A DNA stretch of 64,000 nucleotides from Gammaproteobacteria bacterium (GTDB lineage: Bacteria > Pseudomonadota > Gammaproteobacteria > Steroidobacterales > Foliamicaceae): positions 1-64,000 of the forward strand of contig VXSK01000005.1 of assembly GCA_009838035.1 (NCBI GenBank). Direction: 5' to 3'. Of the stretch, positions 7,488 through 18,101 are shown in pieces. A program made the translations under genes and the position numbers. Every line of letters starts with the position of its first letter. The first letter of the stretch is position 1. The notes under the pieces are model-generated. The model saw nothing but the letters and a program-made list of their open reading frames with translations. It did no database searches and was not told where the DNA came from.

Positions 7488-9869
7488 ATGAACGAGCCGA
7501 AAACACCTCGAACATGCCGGCCTCCGGCTATTGGGCCAAACCTTGTAGACGGTTGCACTACGGCGGGCCTGGCATTGGCGGCAATACTGGCGGCAGCCGT
7601 CGGACCCGCAGCGCTCGCGAACGAGGAGGCGCAGCGCGAGGCCATGGCGAGAGTCCTGGAATACGCTGAGGAATCTCACTATTCAAGCATCCGGGTCGAT
7701 GACCGCATTTCGCGGTCCACACTTGAAAACTACCTGGCGGCGCTGGACGAACTGCGACTCCTGTTCACGCAAGAGGACGAGGCTCTCTTGGGGGAGCGAT
7801 ACGGCGATCGGCTCGATGACGCCATGCGGCAGGGGCAGGTCGAACCCGTGTTTGAAATCCATCGCCTTTATCTTGAGCGTCAGGCTCAATATCGTGACTT
7901 CGCGAAGAACTATCTGGCCACACGGCCGAGCCTGAACACTTCGCGCGAATGGCTGCGGAATCGCTGGGCAGCGCCGCGGCCACGGAACCGGGCCGAGCAG
8001 GAGCAGGTCTGGCAAGACTGGGTGCGCCATGAGTGGATCAACCTGGTTCTGGAAGGGTGGACCTACGAGTCGGCGCGCGCCCGGCTGCGTCATCGCTATC
8101 TTTTTGGGGATCCATTGGGCGTCGACAGTGAAGGGTTTTCCTTTTCCATAGGCGAGTTGCCGGGTGGGAGGCAACCAGGCACCGATCCTTATGATGCGAG
8201 GTCCGCCTACGCGATGTTTCTCAATGCGTTCGCGCGTGCTCTGGATTCGAATTCGAATTTCCAATCACCAGAATCCGTCTGGGAACTTGCGGAACGAATG
8301 GAAGATCTGGGGCGTGTCAGCTTGTCCCTGGACACTGAAGGTGAATACGTCGCCGTTCGCGAAGTTCGGGAGGAAGTTGCCTCGGCCGCGACAGGGGACG
8401 TTCAGGTTGGCGACCGGATTGTCGAATTGGATCCCTTCGGTGATGGCGACTTTATCGATGTGGCCGGCTGGCAATCCTTCCATATCCACAATCTTCTCCT
8501 GGGGCCTGCCGGAACATCGGTTGCACTACGCGTTCTGCCGGCGGGCGTGCAGACCGACGTCGTTGAGCGAACGGCGACGCGCACATCCATGCTTACAAAG
8601 GAAATGAAAAGGGCGCTGCGCTGGACTCCCAAGTGGCTCATGGACAGGAGCATGAAAAAGATGCTCCAGTCGCAAATGGATGCAAGCCAGTCGGTGCTGG
8701 ATGTCGACGAAGGCGGCCGAACGCTGCGCGTAGGCGTGATCCGGATACCGGCGTTCTATGAAAAGTGCACACGGGACGTCAGACGCCTGGTCCGTGAATT
8801 GGAGACCGCGGGAGTTGACGCTTTGGTGGTGGATTTGCGGGAGAATTTTTTCGGCGAAGGCAATGAGGTGATTTCCCTGACCGGGCTGTTTGTCGGCAAG
8901 GGCCCGATCTCACAGGAACGGGACCGCAAGGGAAGCGTTCAGGTGCAACGCAACAAGAGGCGGGAAGCGATCTGGGAAGGACCCCTGGCGGTTCTGGTTG
9001 ACCAGCGAAGCAGTGCGGCCGCGGAAATTTTTACGGCGGCAATTCAGGACTATGGCCGAGGCGTGATTGTTGGTGAGCGCACGTTGGCAGGAGACTCTCT
9101 GCAGGTCGAATTCAAGATCAAGGCCCTGGCCCGCGAGAAGTCGGATGATCCGGTGTTGAGCATCACAAACCGGCAGTATTTTCGCGTTACGGGTGAGCGT
9201 ATCGACCGAACGGGGGTGCAGCCCGACATACAGCTGACCATGGCGAACGAATACTCTGCACCGGCCCGGACAGAGACACCCGACGTTGACAAAACCGGAA
9301 ACGCACAGGCTGCAAACCGACCGCCGGGTCCAAACTCAATTCCATCCACGGATTTCCGCGGGCGGAAGATAGCGCGCGAGCGGTTGGACACGTTGGCGCT
9401 ACGGCATAGGCAACGCGTATCGCAAGACCTAGACTGGGGATTGATTGCCGACTATCTGGAGTTGTCCCTTGAACGAATGCAGAGTCGAACCGAGCCCATC
9501 AGCGTCGACAAGCGTCTGCAGAATCAGGCATCTCAGTGGCGGGAAGAGCTGGCGCTCGCCACGGCCTGGATTGAAGCGAAAGGCCCGGAGGCGGCCGTGA
9601 CGGAACCTGCGCTGGCCGAGTATTTCCTTCAGGTGAAGCGAAGTTACGTGCCGGAGAGCGAAATGCCCAATGTGGAGAAACCGGAACTTGTGCGGGCGAT
9701 CATGCTCGCGAAAGGCTTTGTTGCGGTTGCGGACGAGAGCGGGTACCGGCAATCACCTTACGACCTTCCCCTGCGGCAAGCGGCAAACATCGTGGCGGAC
9801 TGGGGCCGGCTTGAGGAAGGCGCCGTAGCGACCGCGATCGCGTCGGGCGGCCGCCCGGCGCCGGACTAG
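7488..9869 (+). CDS. Prc/tail-specific protease homologue, S41 family, probably catalytically inactive
   Basis: A 793-residue periplasmic protein with a signal peptide ending near ALA-NEE, an N-terminal helical region, a PDZ domain (about 275-360), an S41 core (about 410-590) and a Prc-type C-terminal domain. I compared the core with E. coli Prc, recalled from memory. VDQRSSAAAEIF...QDYGRGVIVGERTLAGDS aligns without gaps, but Ser452 corresponds to Ala510 and Lys477 to Gly535. Asp521 is kept. The base sequence confirms these codons. It may act as a PDZ scaffold or adaptor. ATG 7488 follows an in-frame GTG at 7485. A serine at 508 or 509, two or one positions earlier, leaves some doubt. Confidence 0.8.
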   Translation: MNEPKTPRTCRPPAIGPNLVDGCTTAGLALAAILAAAVGPAALANEEAQREAMARVLEYAEESHYSSIRVDDRISRSTLENYLAALDELRLLFTQEDEALLGERYGDRLDDAMRQGQVEPVFEIHRLYLERQAQYRDFAKNYLATRPSLNTSREWLRNRWAAPRPRNRAEQEQVWQDWVRHEWINLVLEGWTYESARARLRHRYLFGDPLGVDSEGFSFSIGELPGGRQPGTDPYDARSAYAMFLNAFARALDSNSNFQSPESVWELAERMEDLGRVSLSLDTEGEYVAVREVREEVASAATGDVQVGDRIVELDPFGDGDFIDVAGWQSFHIHNLLLGPAGTSVALRVLPAGVQTDVVERTATRTSMLTKEMKRALRWTPKWLMDRSMKKMLQSQMDASQSVLDVDEGGRTLRVGVIRIPAFYEKCTRDVRRLVRELETAGVDALVVDLRENFFGEGNEVISLTGLFVGKGPISQERDRKGSVQVQRNKRREAIWEGPLAVLVDQRSSAAAEIFTAAIQDYGRGVIVGERTLAGDSLQVEFKIKALAREKSDDPVLSITNRQYFRVTGERIDRTGVQPDIQLTMANEYSAPARTETPDVDKTGNAQAANRPPGPNSIPSTDFRGRKIARERLDTLALRHRQRVSQDLDWGLIADYLELSLERMQSRTEPISVDKRLQNQASQWREELALATAWIEAKGPEAAVTEPALAEYFLQVKRSYVPESEMPNVEKPELVRAIMLAKGFVAVADESGYRQSPYDLPLRQAANIVADWGRLEEGAVATAIASGGRPAPD

Positions 9870-9896
9870 TGCCCGGCCGAACGGCGATGGCGATCG

Positions 9897-12128
9897 TTAC
9901 TGCGTATGGAACTGCAACGAAACGCCGTAGGTGCGGGGCGGGGCGTAGTGCGCCCAGCTCGCGCCGGCGAAGCTGGTGCGCTGGTCGGCGTAGAGCGTGT
10001 CGCTCAGATTCTTGCACCATGCGGTGAGGAGCCATCGTCCTCCCGCCGGGGTCCAGCGCACGGAAACGTTGGCCACGCCGTAGGCCTTCTGAAAGGATGC
10101 GTCGCGCTCGAGGCGCCCGGGTGCGTTGTCGCTGTTGTGCCAGGCATGGTGCTTCCAGCCGTAGTCGAGGTGGAAATCCAGGGCCCCGCTGCGGCCCAGG
10201 TCTAGGCCGTAGCCGGCCGCGAATGTGAAGGAGTGCCGGGGCGAATGCGGGATCCGGTTTCCGTCTCGCCGGATGTCGAACCCCTGGATCGTGCCCACGA
10301 GGAAGCTGTCGAATCGCGCGTCCAGGTAGCCGTAGGCGAGGTTCAGCAGCAGGCTGCCGGACGGCGCCCAGGTCAGATCCAGCTCCGCTCCGCTGATGCT
10401 TGCGCGAGCGGCGTTTTTTACCCGCAGACCGTCGAATGCGGCGGACACTTCGTCGAAAAGCAGCGTGATCCGCTGCAGGTCGTGGAAGTCGGTTGAAAAC
10501 GCCGCCGCGTTGACCTGCAGCCTGTCGCCAAGCCAGCGGCTCTTGATCCCGAGTTCGACATTGGTTGCGGTTTCTTCGCGGATCGGCTGCCCGGCCTCGG
10601 ATGCGCGGCTGACCTTGGTGTCGAAGCCCCCGGACTTGAACCCTTCCGACCAGCTCGCGTAGGCCATGAGGTCCCGCGCGGCAAAAGGCCGCCATTCCGC
10701 TACCACTCGCGGCGTGAGCGCGTCGAAGGAGGCCTCGGCCGCGACGTCGTAATTCTCGAAGATGATCTGGAAGGGGATCCCCGGTACCGCGTCATCGGTG
10801 AGCGTGCCGATGGTGCGGTTCTCCTTGTCGTCGCGCGTATATCGCAGGCCCGCGCGGACGGTCAGCACCGGGTTGAGCTCCCACGACGCGTCGGCGAAAG
10901 CCGCCCAGCCGGAAGTGCCCGAAACCCCCAGCCAGTCGCCCCGGCTGCCGTTCAACACGCCATCCTGGTTTACGACGATTTCCTCGTACTCGAGCCGGTC
11001 CACGTCCTCGCGGATGTAATACAGGCCCGCGACAGCCCGCCAGTTCGCGGCCGGATCGAAGGCGTAGCGGACCTCCAGGCTGAACTGCTCCGCATCCTCT
11101 TCCTGGCCGAACAGGTCGTCAAACCCCTGGCCTACCGCCAGGCTTCGCCCGCCGAACTGGTCCAGGGTATTGGCCGAGACGTCCCGGTAGGCGGCGATTG
11201 CGGTCAGTTCGCCGCCGCCGATCAGTTGCTTGAGCCGTGCCGAAAGGCCCCATTGGCTGGCTTCGTATCCGATCGGCAAACCATGCTCGGAAACCCGCAC
11301 CCGCCCGGTCGAAGCGGAGGGAGGAAAGCGGTCCCATCGGGTTACGGTGCGCGTCTGGCTGCCGTTGTCCTCGCGGCTGTAATCGGCGCTGAAAAGGAGG
11401 TCGCGATCGTCGCCCGATATGACGCGCAGTTGCGCGCGCATGGCCAGCAGGTCTTCGTCATCGGATTCGGCTCCGCTGATCAGGTCCTTTCCGTAACCGT
11501 CGCGGGTCTTCCGCACCAGCGAAATCTTCCCGCCGACGTTGGGGCCCAGTGGGCCGGAAAGCACCCCCTTGAGATCGACGGCGTTGAAAGAGCCATAGCC
11601 CGCCAGAAACCTGGACTCCGCGCCTTCGACGCTCGGGGCGCGGGTGGTGAGGCTGATGGCGCCTCCCACGACGTTCTTGCCGAACAGCACGCCCTGCGGG
11701 CCGCGCAGAACGGACGCCTGTTCGAGGTCGAAGAGTTCAAAGAAATAGGACGTGGAGCGGGCGATGTACACCTCGTCCACGAACAGGATGACCGAGTTTT
11801 CCAGCCCGCTGCGGGTGGCGCCGCTGTTGCCTATCCCGCGCACGGTCAGTTCCGACCGGCCGCTGCTGAAGGTGGAGTAGGACAGGTTGGGGATTCGCAA
11901 TGCCAGCTCGCCGATCTTCTCGACCCGCCCGGCCTCCAGCGCCTCGGAGTCGAGCGCGCTGATCGACATGGGCACGTCCTGGAGGTTTTCGCTCCGCTTC
12001 TGGGCCGTCACCACGACTTCCTCCAGAACGCCGTCGGCGCGCGCGGAAAGCATGGCTGCGGAACAAGCGAAGAGAAGCGCGATTCCGGCAGGCAGCCCGG
12101 AATGAACCCTGATGATGTCGTTAGTCAC
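9897..12128 (-). CDS. TonB-dependent outer membrane receptor
   Basis: A 743-residue receptor with a signal peptide (about 1-32), a plug beginning LEEVVVTAQKRSENLQDVP, and a long 22-stranded-type beta-barrel ending in aromatic GVSLQFHTQ. The EEVVVTAQK start is typical of the large receptor family in marine and soil Proteobacteria that take up plant or microbial metabolites and siderophores. The substrate cannot be assigned. It ends 27 bp from the convergent Prc-like gene. It may be a single-gene unit, since 70 bp separate it from the GCS2 gene upstream. Confidence 0.92.
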   Translation of the reverse strand: MTNDIIRVHSGLPAGIALLFACSAAMLSARADGVLEEVVVTAQKRSENLQDVPMSISALDSEALEAGRVEKIGELALRIPNLSYSTFSSGRSELTVRGIGNSGATRSGLENSVILFVDEVYIARSTSYFFELFDLEQASVLRGPQGVLFGKNVVGGAISLTTRAPSVEGAESRFLAGYGSFNAVDLKGVLSGPLGPNVGGKISLVRKTRDGYGKDLISGAESDDEDLLAMRAQLRVISGDDRDLLFSADYSREDNGSQTRTVTRWDRFPPSASTGRVRVSEHGLPIGYEASQWGLSARLKQLIGGGELTAIAAYRDVSANTLDQFGGRSLAVGQGFDDLFGQEEDAEQFSLEVRYAFDPAANWRAVAGLYYIREDVDRLEYEEIVVNQDGVLNGSRGDWLGVSGTSGWAAFADASWELNPVLTVRAGLRYTRDDKENRTIGTLTDDAVPGIPFQIIFENYDVAAEASFDALTPRVVAEWRPFAARDLMAYASWSEGFKSGGFDTKVSRASEAGQPIREETATNVELGIKSRWLGDRLQVNAAAFSTDFHDLQRITLLFDEVSAAFDGLRVKNAARASISGAELDLTWAPSGSLLLNLAYGYLDARFDSFLVGTIQGFDIRRDGNRIPHSPRHSFTFAAGYGLDLGRSGALDFHLDYGWKHHAWHNSDNAPGRLERDASFQKAYGVANVSVRWTPAGGRWLLTAWCKNLSDTLYADQRTSFAGASWAHYAPPRTYGVSLQFHTQ

Positions 12129-12198
12129 GGCTCAAGTCCCGAAAAGCGTATTCTGATTCCCGTACTTTAGCGCGCGGCGCCGCTTCCGGGAACCGGCA

Positions 12199-13344
12199 CT
12201 AAATCCCGGCGCGGGTGTCCTCGAGAATGAGATCGACGACCGATTTGAGCGCCTGCGCGTCGCTGTCGCCTTCCAGAAGGCGCAGGCGGTAGTGATCCGT
12301 CTGCCGGTCGGCGCCGCTGCCGTAGTTGACGATTTCCAGCGCGTGGCGCAGCTCCGCCTCGCAGCCCAGCGCTTCGGCATCCTCGCTCAGCGTGTCGATC
12401 AGCTGCTTCACCAGATCGGCGATGTCCGTGCGACCGCTGCCGGCCATTCCGCCAAGAAAAGCGAGTACCCCATAGCGCTGCGCCACCCAGCGGTTTTCGG
12501 CGATTATTTCCGTCAGCGGTTCTTCGGGCAGTTTGTTCGCGTAATGCTGGCGAAGCAGCCGGCGCACGAGGCAGGCGAACCAGGCGACCAGGCACATCGC
12601 GTCTTCGAGTCGCGTGCACAAGTCGCAGATGCGCAGCTCAATGGTCGGGTAGCGTTGCGAGGGACGGATGTCCCACCAGATTTCACTGCCGTCGCTGATG
12701 AAATTCATGCGCTGGTAGGTGGCCAGGAGCTTTTCGTAGTCGGCTGCGGAATACAGCGCGTTGGGCAAGCTGGTGCGGGGCAGCGCGCCCACGACGCAAA
12801 GCCGGTACGACTTGTAGCCAGTATTGCGGCCCTGGGCAAAGGGCGACGAAGCGGACAGCGCCAGCAGCACCGGTAAATAACGGCGCAGGGCGGTCATCAC
12901 TCCGATACGCGCGTCTTTGTCGCCGAAGCCCGCATGAACGTGCATGCCGCTCACCATGAAGTTGCGCACCGCCTGCTGATAGGTCATCTCGAAATCCAGG
13001 TAGCGCTGGCGGGGCGTCGTGAGCTGGTCGGTCCACTTCGCGAAGGGGTGGGTTGAAGCGCCCAGGATCGTCGCCCCGAATCGCTCCGCCGCCTCGATTA
13101 CGAGGCCGCGCGTCTCGCGCAGGGATGAACGCACCCCGGAAACGGACCGGCATACGCGGGTATTGGTTTCGATCTGCGAACGCAGAAACTCGGGCACCAC
13201 CTTGTGCGGACCGACGCGCGTCTGGCAGTGTTCGAAAATTTGGGGGTCGGGGTCGGCGAGCATGTCGCGCGTGTCCGGATCGACGAGAAAGAACTCCTCC
13301 TCGACACCCAGCGTGATCGAAAGGTCAGCTATCCCGGTGTTCAC
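12199..13344 (-). CDS. Carboxylate-amine ligase, GCS2 (YbdK) family
   Basis: A 381-residue ATP-grasp-like ligase of the glutamate-cysteine ligase type 2 family. Supporting stretches are [14 protein letters not shown] at the start, the HPFAKW and HVHAGF segments, and [14 protein letters not shown]. Such proteins ligate glutamate with cysteine or a related amine, though many members have only weak GCL activity in vitro. Its ATG overlaps the stop of the copper ATPase gene by 4 nt (13341-13344), so the two are co-translated. This suggests a thiol role in metal handling, which is inference. There is no gshB nearby. Confidence 0.87.
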   Translation of the reverse strand: MNTGIADLSITLGVEEEFFLVDPDTRDMLADPDPQIFEHCQTRVGPHKVVPEFLRSQIETNTRVCRSVSGVRSSLRETRGLVIEAAERFGATILGASTHPFAKWTDQLTTPRQRYLDFEMTYQQAVRNFMVSGMHVHAGFGDKDARIGVMTALRRYLPVLLALSASSPFAQGRNTGYKSYRLCVVGALPRTSLPNALYSAADYEKLLATYQRMNFISDGSEIWWDIRPSQRYPTIELRICDLCTRLEDAMCLVAWFACLVRRLLRQHYANKLPEEPLTEIIAENRWVAQRYGVLAFLGGMAGSGRTDIADLVKQLIDTLSEDAEALGCEAELRHALEIVNYGSGADRQTDHYRLRLLEGDSDAQALKSVVDLILEDTRAGI

Positions 13345-15815
13345 AGTCCGACCTTCCTCAACCTCAGCGCGTTGCTGATGACCGAAACCGACGACAGGCT
13401 CATGGCGGCGGCGGCAATCATGGGCGACAGCAGAACGCCCAGAATCGGATACAGCACGCCGGCCGCGACGGGCACGCCAGCCGAATTGTAGATGAACGCA
13501 AAGAACAGGTTCTGCCTGATATTGCGCATCGTCGCATGCGCCAGCCGGCGGGCCCGGACGATCCCGTTCAGGTCGCCCTTGACCAGCGTGAAGCCCGCAC
13601 TCTCGATGGCCACGTCGGCCCCCGTGCCCATCGCGACCCCCACGTCCGCCTGGGCCAGTGCGGGCGCGTCGTTCACGCCGTCGCCCGCCATCGCGACCCT
13701 GGCGCCGGATTCCTGCAGCTCTCTAATGATGCGGGCCTTGTCCTCCGGGAGCACGTCGGCGCGAATCTCATCGATCCCGAGCCTGGAAGCCACGGCCTTC
13801 GCGGTGCGTTCGTTGTCGCCCGTGACCATGACGATGCGTAATCCTTCGGCATGCAGCGCCTCCAACGCTTGGGGGGTGGTGTCCTTGACCGGGTCGACGA
13901 CGCTCACAAGTCCGGCCAGGCGGCCCTCGATCACGACGAACATGACCGTCTCGCCCTGGTCGCGGCGCCGGTTCGCCACTTCGCTTGCCTTGCCGCCGTC
14001 GAGCCCGAGGTCGGCAAGCAGCCTTGCGTTGCCCAGCGCAACCGCCTTGCCCTCGACCTGCCCCTTGACGCCTTTCCCGGTGACGGACTCGAATCCTTCC
14101 GCTTTGGGAAGGGCGACGCCACGGTCCTCGGCTCCCGCAACGATCGCCTCGGCCAGCGGGTGCTCGCTGCCGCGTTCGAGCGACGCCGCGAGCCGCAGCA
14201 ACTCCGCCTCGTCCATCCCGGGCTCCGCGACCACGGCCTCCAGCTTCGGCTTGCCCACGGTCAGCGTGCCGGTCTTGTCGACGATCAGCGTGCCGACCCC
14301 GGCGAACCTTTCGAGCGCTTCGGCGTTCCTGATCAGCACGCCGGCCTGCGCCCCCCGGCCGGTCGCGGTCATGATGGACATGGGCGTGGCAAGGCCAAGC
14401 GCGCAGGGACAGGCGATGATCAGGACCGAGACCGCCGCCACCAGGGCATAGGCCATGGCGGGCGCCGGGCCCAGGTTCGACCAGGCGACAAACGCAGCGA
14501 TCGCGACCCCGACGACGGCGGGCACGAAGTATCCGGCCACCACGTCGGCCAGTTTCTGGATCGGCGCGCGGCTGCGCTGCGCTTCTGCGACCATCTCGAC
14601 GATTTGCGACAGCATGGTGTCGGCGCCCACTCGTCTTGCCTCGATGACGAGCGTGCCGCTGCCGTTGATTGTCGCTCCGGTTACCGCATCTCCAGCCGTC
14701 TTTTCGACCGGGACCGGCTCCCCGGTGAGCATGGACTCGTCAATCGACGAATGACCCTCGGCCACCGCCCCGTCCACCGGCACCTTGTCTCCCGGGCGTA
14801 TCCGCAGGCGATCGCCGACCTGAACGTCTTCGAGCGGGATTTCCTCTTCGCGGCCATCCGGGCGGATGATCCGCGCCGTCTTCGGCGCCAGGTCCAGAAG
14901 CGCCCGGATCGCGTCGCCCGTCCGCTCCCGGGCGCGCAGTTCCAGTACCTGGCCCAGCAACACGAGGACCACGATGACGGCCGCAGCCTCGTAATAGACC
15001 CCGACATGGCCTCCGGCGTCGCGGAATCCGGCCGGAAAGATCCCCGGCGCGATCGTCGCGACCACACTGAACGCATAGGCCGCGCCCACGCCCATGGCGA
15101 TCAGCGTGAACATGTTCAGGCTGCGGTTGATGACGGACTTCACCCCGCGCACGAAGAACGGCCAGCCCGACCAGAGGACGACCGGCGTCGCCAGGACGAG
15201 TTCGGCCCATCCGGCGAACGTCGCGCCGATCCACCCGCGCAGCGGCAGGCCGATCATCGGACCCATCGCGAGCGCCAGGACCGGTACCGTCAGCGCGGCC
15301 CCGATCCAGAAGCGGCGCGTGAAATCCACGAGTTCGGGATTGGGGCCCTGGTCTCCGGCCGGTACGCCCATCGGCTCCAGCGCCATGCCGCAACTCGGGC
15401 AGTCGGAGGGCTCCTCCCGCACGATCTCGGGGCACATGGGACAGGTGTAGAGCGTGCCCTCGGGCACCGGTTCGGGCTCGGGCAGATCTTGCACATAAGC
15501 GGCAGGGTTCTCCTCGAATTTTTCCTGGCAACGCGCCGAATAGAAGTAGAAGCGCTGGCCGGCGTGTTTGGCGACATGCCGGGCGCTCGCGCGCGCCACG
15601 GTATTGCCGGAGACTGGGCACGTCGCCTCTATGTAGTCTTCCGGCGCGGCCGCGAACTTGTCGCGGCAACCCGGGTTGCAGAATCGATAGACGTGGCCGT
15701 CGTGCTCGAAACTCGGCTTGTCCGCGTTCGGATCGACGGTCATGGCGCAGATCGGATCCCTCACGACAGCCGCCTGCGGGCGTTCGTGCTCATGCCGATG
15801 CGCGTGAGTAGTCAT
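13341..15815 (-). CDS. Copper/heavy-metal-translocating P1B-type ATPase with N-terminal YHS-like domains
   Basis: An 824-residue metal exporter. The His-rich start (THAHRHEHE) is followed by two YHS-like Cys domains (about 17-60 and 63-108) and a CPMC...CPSCGM metal-binding segment (125-144). The core shows TGEP (364-367), the membrane CPC metal site (469-471), DKTGT with phosphorylated Asp513, and a GDGVND hinge. CPC points to Cu(I) or Ag(I). HMA ferredoxin-like domains are absent and replaced by the YHS modules. It is followed by the overlapping GCS2 gene. No CueR-type regulator or chaperone gene is adjacent. Confidence 0.93.
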   Translation of the reverse strand: MTTHAHRHEHERPQAAVVRDPICAMTVDPNADKPSFEHDGHVYRFCNPGCRDKFAAAPEDYIEATCPVSGNTVARASARHVAKHAGQRFYFYSARCQEKFEENPAAYVQDLPEPEPVPEGTLYTCPMCPEIVREEPSDCPSCGMALEPMGVPAGDQGPNPELVDFTRRFWIGAALTVPVLALAMGPMIGLPLRGWIGATFAGWAELVLATPVVLWSGWPFFVRGVKSVINRSLNMFTLIAMGVGAAYAFSVVATIAPGIFPAGFRDAGGHVGVYYEAAAVIVVLVLLGQVLELRARERTGDAIRALLDLAPKTARIIRPDGREEEIPLEDVQVGDRLRIRPGDKVPVDGAVAEGHSSIDESMLTGEPVPVEKTAGDAVTGATINGSGTLVIEARRVGADTMLSQIVEMVAEAQRSRAPIQKLADVVAGYFVPAVVGVAIAAFVAWSNLGPAPAMAYALVAAVSVLIIACPCALGLATPMSIMTATGRGAQAGVLIRNAEALERFAGVGTLIVDKTGTLTVGKPKLEAVVAEPGMDEAELLRLAASLERGSEHPLAEAIVAGAEDRGVALPKAEGFESVTGKGVKGQVEGKAVALGNARLLADLGLDGGKASEVANRRRDQGETVMFVVIEGRLAGLVSVVDPVKDTTPQALEALHAEGLRIVMVTGDNERTAKAVASRLGIDEIRADVLPEDKARIIRELQESGARVAMAGDGVNDAPALAQADVGVAMGTGADVAIESAGFTLVKGDLNGIVRARRLAHATMRNIRQNLFFAFIYNSAGVPVAAGVLYPILGVLLSPMIAAAAMSLSSVSVISNALRLRKVGL

Positions 15816-15959
15816 GGGTTAATTCCCTTTCGTCAACGTGGACTCGTCGATTCTCACCGGTTTTCTCTTCCCTGTATCCTGCCGGGACCGACCTGACGCC
15901 GCGTACATCATAATACCGGGGCCAGGAAGATTTCGTAGCTCGCGTGGAGCACCTCGCCG

Positions 15960-17570
15960 ATGCCGGTATTCGAGACCAAGACAGATCCCACGTCCGGGGA
16001 GTTTGCGGCCAACGCGACGGTGAACCGGGAGTACGCGGCCCGGCTGAAGGAACTCAAGGCCGGCATTGCCCGGGGCGGCTCCGAATCCTCGCGCGCAAAG
16101 CACCTGGGCCGCGGCAAGATGCTGGTCCGCGACCGCGTGGACATGCTGATCGATGCCGGCGCTCCGTTCCTCGAAATCGGCCAACTCGCCGCCCACGAAG
16201 TCTACGATCATCCGGTGCCCGCGGCGGGTCTGGTCTGCGGCATCGGGCGGATTCACGGAACGGAATGCATGGTTGTCGCCAACGACGCCACGGTCAAGGG
16301 CGGCGCCTACTATCCGCTCACGGTCAAGAAGCACCTGCGCGCCCAGGAGATCGCGCTCGAAAATCACCTTCCCTGCATATATCTCGCCGACTCGGGCGGC
16401 GCCTATCTGCCCATGCAGGATGAAGTCTTCCCCGACCGGGAACATTTCGGGCGCATCTTCTACAACCAGGCGAGGCTGTCGGCGCGCAACATTCCGCAGG
16501 TGGCGGTGGTCATGGGGTCGTGTACGGCTGGCGGCGCCTACGTTCCGGCGATGAGCGACGAGACCGTCATCGTCAAGGACCAGGGAACCATATTCCTCGG
16601 CGGCCCGCCGCTGGTGAAGGCGGCGACCGGCGAGGAGGTGGACAGCGAAACGCTGGGCGGCGGAGACCTGCACACCCGGGTATCCGGCGTCGCCGACTAC
16701 CTGGCGGAAAATGATGGCCACGCGCTGAGCCTCGCGCGGGGCATCGTTCGTCACCTGAACCGGGACGGCGGGGCGCGGGTGGAACCGTCGGCAGCGAAGG
16801 ATCCCCTATATCCGGCGGAAGAGATTTACGGAATCGTCCCTCGCGGCCTTCGCTATATCTACAACGTGCGCGAGGTCATTGCGCGCATCGTGGACGCTTC
16901 CGAGTTCGAGGAGTTCAAGCCCCGCTACGGGACGACGCTGGTTTGCGCGTTTGCCAGGCTGGGCGGCTACCCGGTCGGCATTCTCGCCAACAACGGAATC
17001 CTGTTCTCCGAGTCGGCGCTCAAAGGCGCCCATTTCATCCAGCTTTGCAATCGGCGTGGAATTCCGCTGCTGTTTCTGCAGAACATCGCGGGATTCATGG
17101 TGGGCAAGGACTTCGAGCGCCGCGGCATCGCCAAGGACGGAGCCAAGCTGATCACCGCGGTGGCCTGCGCCCGCGTCCCCAAGCTCACGGTCATCATCGG
17201 CGGCTCGTTCGGCGCCGGGAATTACGGAATGTCCGGGCGCGCGTACGGGCCGCGGATGCTGTGGATGTGGCCGAACGCGCGAATCTCTGTGATGGGCGCG
17301 GAACAGGCGGCCATGGTCCTGAGCCAGGTGCGCAGCGCCGGCAAGCGCGCCGGCAACGGGGACGAACCGGCGGAAGACGACGAGGCTTTTCAGCAGAAGA
17401 TCCGGGCGCGCTACGAGCGCCAGGGTCATCCCTATTACGCGAGCGCAAGGCTCTGGGACGACGGCGTGATCGATCCCGTCGACACGCGCGAGGTGCTGAC
17501 TCTCAGCCTGTCGGCCGTGATGAATGCGCCGTTACCGCAGGAGAGCCCCTATGGCGTATTTCGCATGTAA
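15960..17570 (+). CDS. Acyl-CoA carboxylase carboxyltransferase (beta) subunit, probably methylcrotonyl-CoA carboxylase
   Basis: A 536-residue crotonase-fold carboxyltransferase. The N-terminus ([12 protein letters not shown]), the [14 protein letters not shown] segment, the Gly-rich [19 protein letters not shown] stretch and the ending SPYGVFRM are characteristic of MccB in leucine degradation. It would transfer carboxyl from biotin to methylcrotonyl-CoA or a related acyl-CoA. The usual partners (isovaleryl-CoA dehydrogenase, the biotin carboxylase alpha subunit, methylglutaconyl-CoA hydratase) are not next to it. Only a MaoC hydratase follows, 15 bp downstream, so propionyl- or geranyl-CoA carboxylase remain alternatives. 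Confidence 0.87.
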   Translation: MPVFETKTDPTSGEFAANATVNREYAARLKELKAGIARGGSESSRAKHLGRGKMLVRDRVDMLIDAGAPFLEIGQLAAHEVYDHPVPAAGLVCGIGRIHGTECMVVANDATVKGGAYYPLTVKKHLRAQEIALENHLPCIYLADSGGAYLPMQDEVFPDREHFGRIFYNQARLSARNIPQVAVVMGSCTAGGAYVPAMSDETVIVKDQGTIFLGGPPLVKAATGEEVDSETLGGGDLHTRVSGVADYLAENDGHALSLARGIVRHLNRDGGARVEPSAAKDPLYPAEEIYGIVPRGLRYIYNVREVIARIVDASEFEEFKPRYGTTLVCAFARLGGYPVGILANNGILFSESALKGAHFIQLCNRRGIPLLFLQNIAGFMVGKDFERRGIAKDGAKLITAVACARVPKLTVIIGGSFGAGNYGMSGRAYGPRMLWMWPNARISVMGAEQAAMVLSQVRSAGKRAGNGDEPAEDDEAFQQKIRARYERQGHPYYASARLWDDGVIDPVDTREVLTLSLSAVMNAPLPQESPYGVFRM

Positions 17571-17585
17571 GCAGGGCAAAACCTG

Positions 17586-18050
17586 ATGCCGGGCCTTTAC
17601 TACGAGGACTGCGAGGTCGGCGCCGTGATCAGGCACGCGTTGCGCCGCACGGTTACCGAAGCCGACAACCTACTTTTTTCGACGCTGACGCACAATGTTT
17701 CGCCCCTGCATCTCGACGAGGAGTACATGCGCACGACCGAGTTCGGCCAACGCATCGTGAACAGCTGCTTTACGCTGAGCCTGATGACCGGCGTGTCCGT
17801 GGGCGATACCACCGCGGGGACGGCCATCGCCAACCTGGGGTGGGAAGACGCGCGTTTTCCCAGGCCCGTTTTTCACGGCGACACCCTGCGGATCGAGACC
17901 GAAATCCTGGACAGGCGCGAGAGCAAATCGCGCCCGGACGCTGGCGTGGTGACCTTCGTCCATCGCGCCTACAACCAGAACGACGAACTGGTGGCGCACT
18001 GCCGGCGCGTCGCGCTGATGAAGAAGCGCCCCTCCGCCGGTCAGGCCTAG
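17586..18050 (+). CDS. MaoC-like hot-dog acyl-CoA hydratase
   Basis: A 154-residue protein of the MaoC family. It has an acidic entry segment and the hydratase-type run [24 protein letters not shown], with the Asp/Asn-His pair expected in R-specific enoyl- or mesaconyl-CoA hydratases. It follows the carboxyltransferase gene by 15 bp, so both probably act on one branched or carboxylated acyl-CoA. The exact substrate is not readable. It converges on htpX with about 50 bp between them. Confidence 0.85.
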   Translation: MPGLYYEDCEVGAVIRHALRRTVTEADNLLFSTLTHNVSPLHLDEEYMRTTEFGQRIVNSCFTLSLMTGVSVGDTTAGTAIANLGWEDARFPRPVFHGDTLRIETEILDRRESKSRPDAGVVTFVHRAYNQNDELVAHCRRVALMKKRPSAGQA

Positions 18051-18101
18051 TTCAGGATTCCCGGGAGAGGGGCATTGGCTCCTCGCCGCCCCGCCCTCAC
18101 T

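Noticed and set aside
6359..7645. Upstream extension of the ctaB frame through ctaA
   Set aside because: The extension overlaps the well-supported ctaA in another frame; ctaB proper begins at 6358 with an ATGA overlap.
8248..8263. Palindromic TTCGAATTCGAA-like run
   Set aside because: It lies inside the Prc-like gene and is explained by the codons for Asp-Ser-Asn-Ser; no sign of a regulatory site.
13851..15896. Long plus-strand open frame (681 codons)
   Set aside because: It is antisense to the copper ATPase. Its translation is Arg/His/Asp-rich without domains, as expected for the complement of GC-rich coding DNA.
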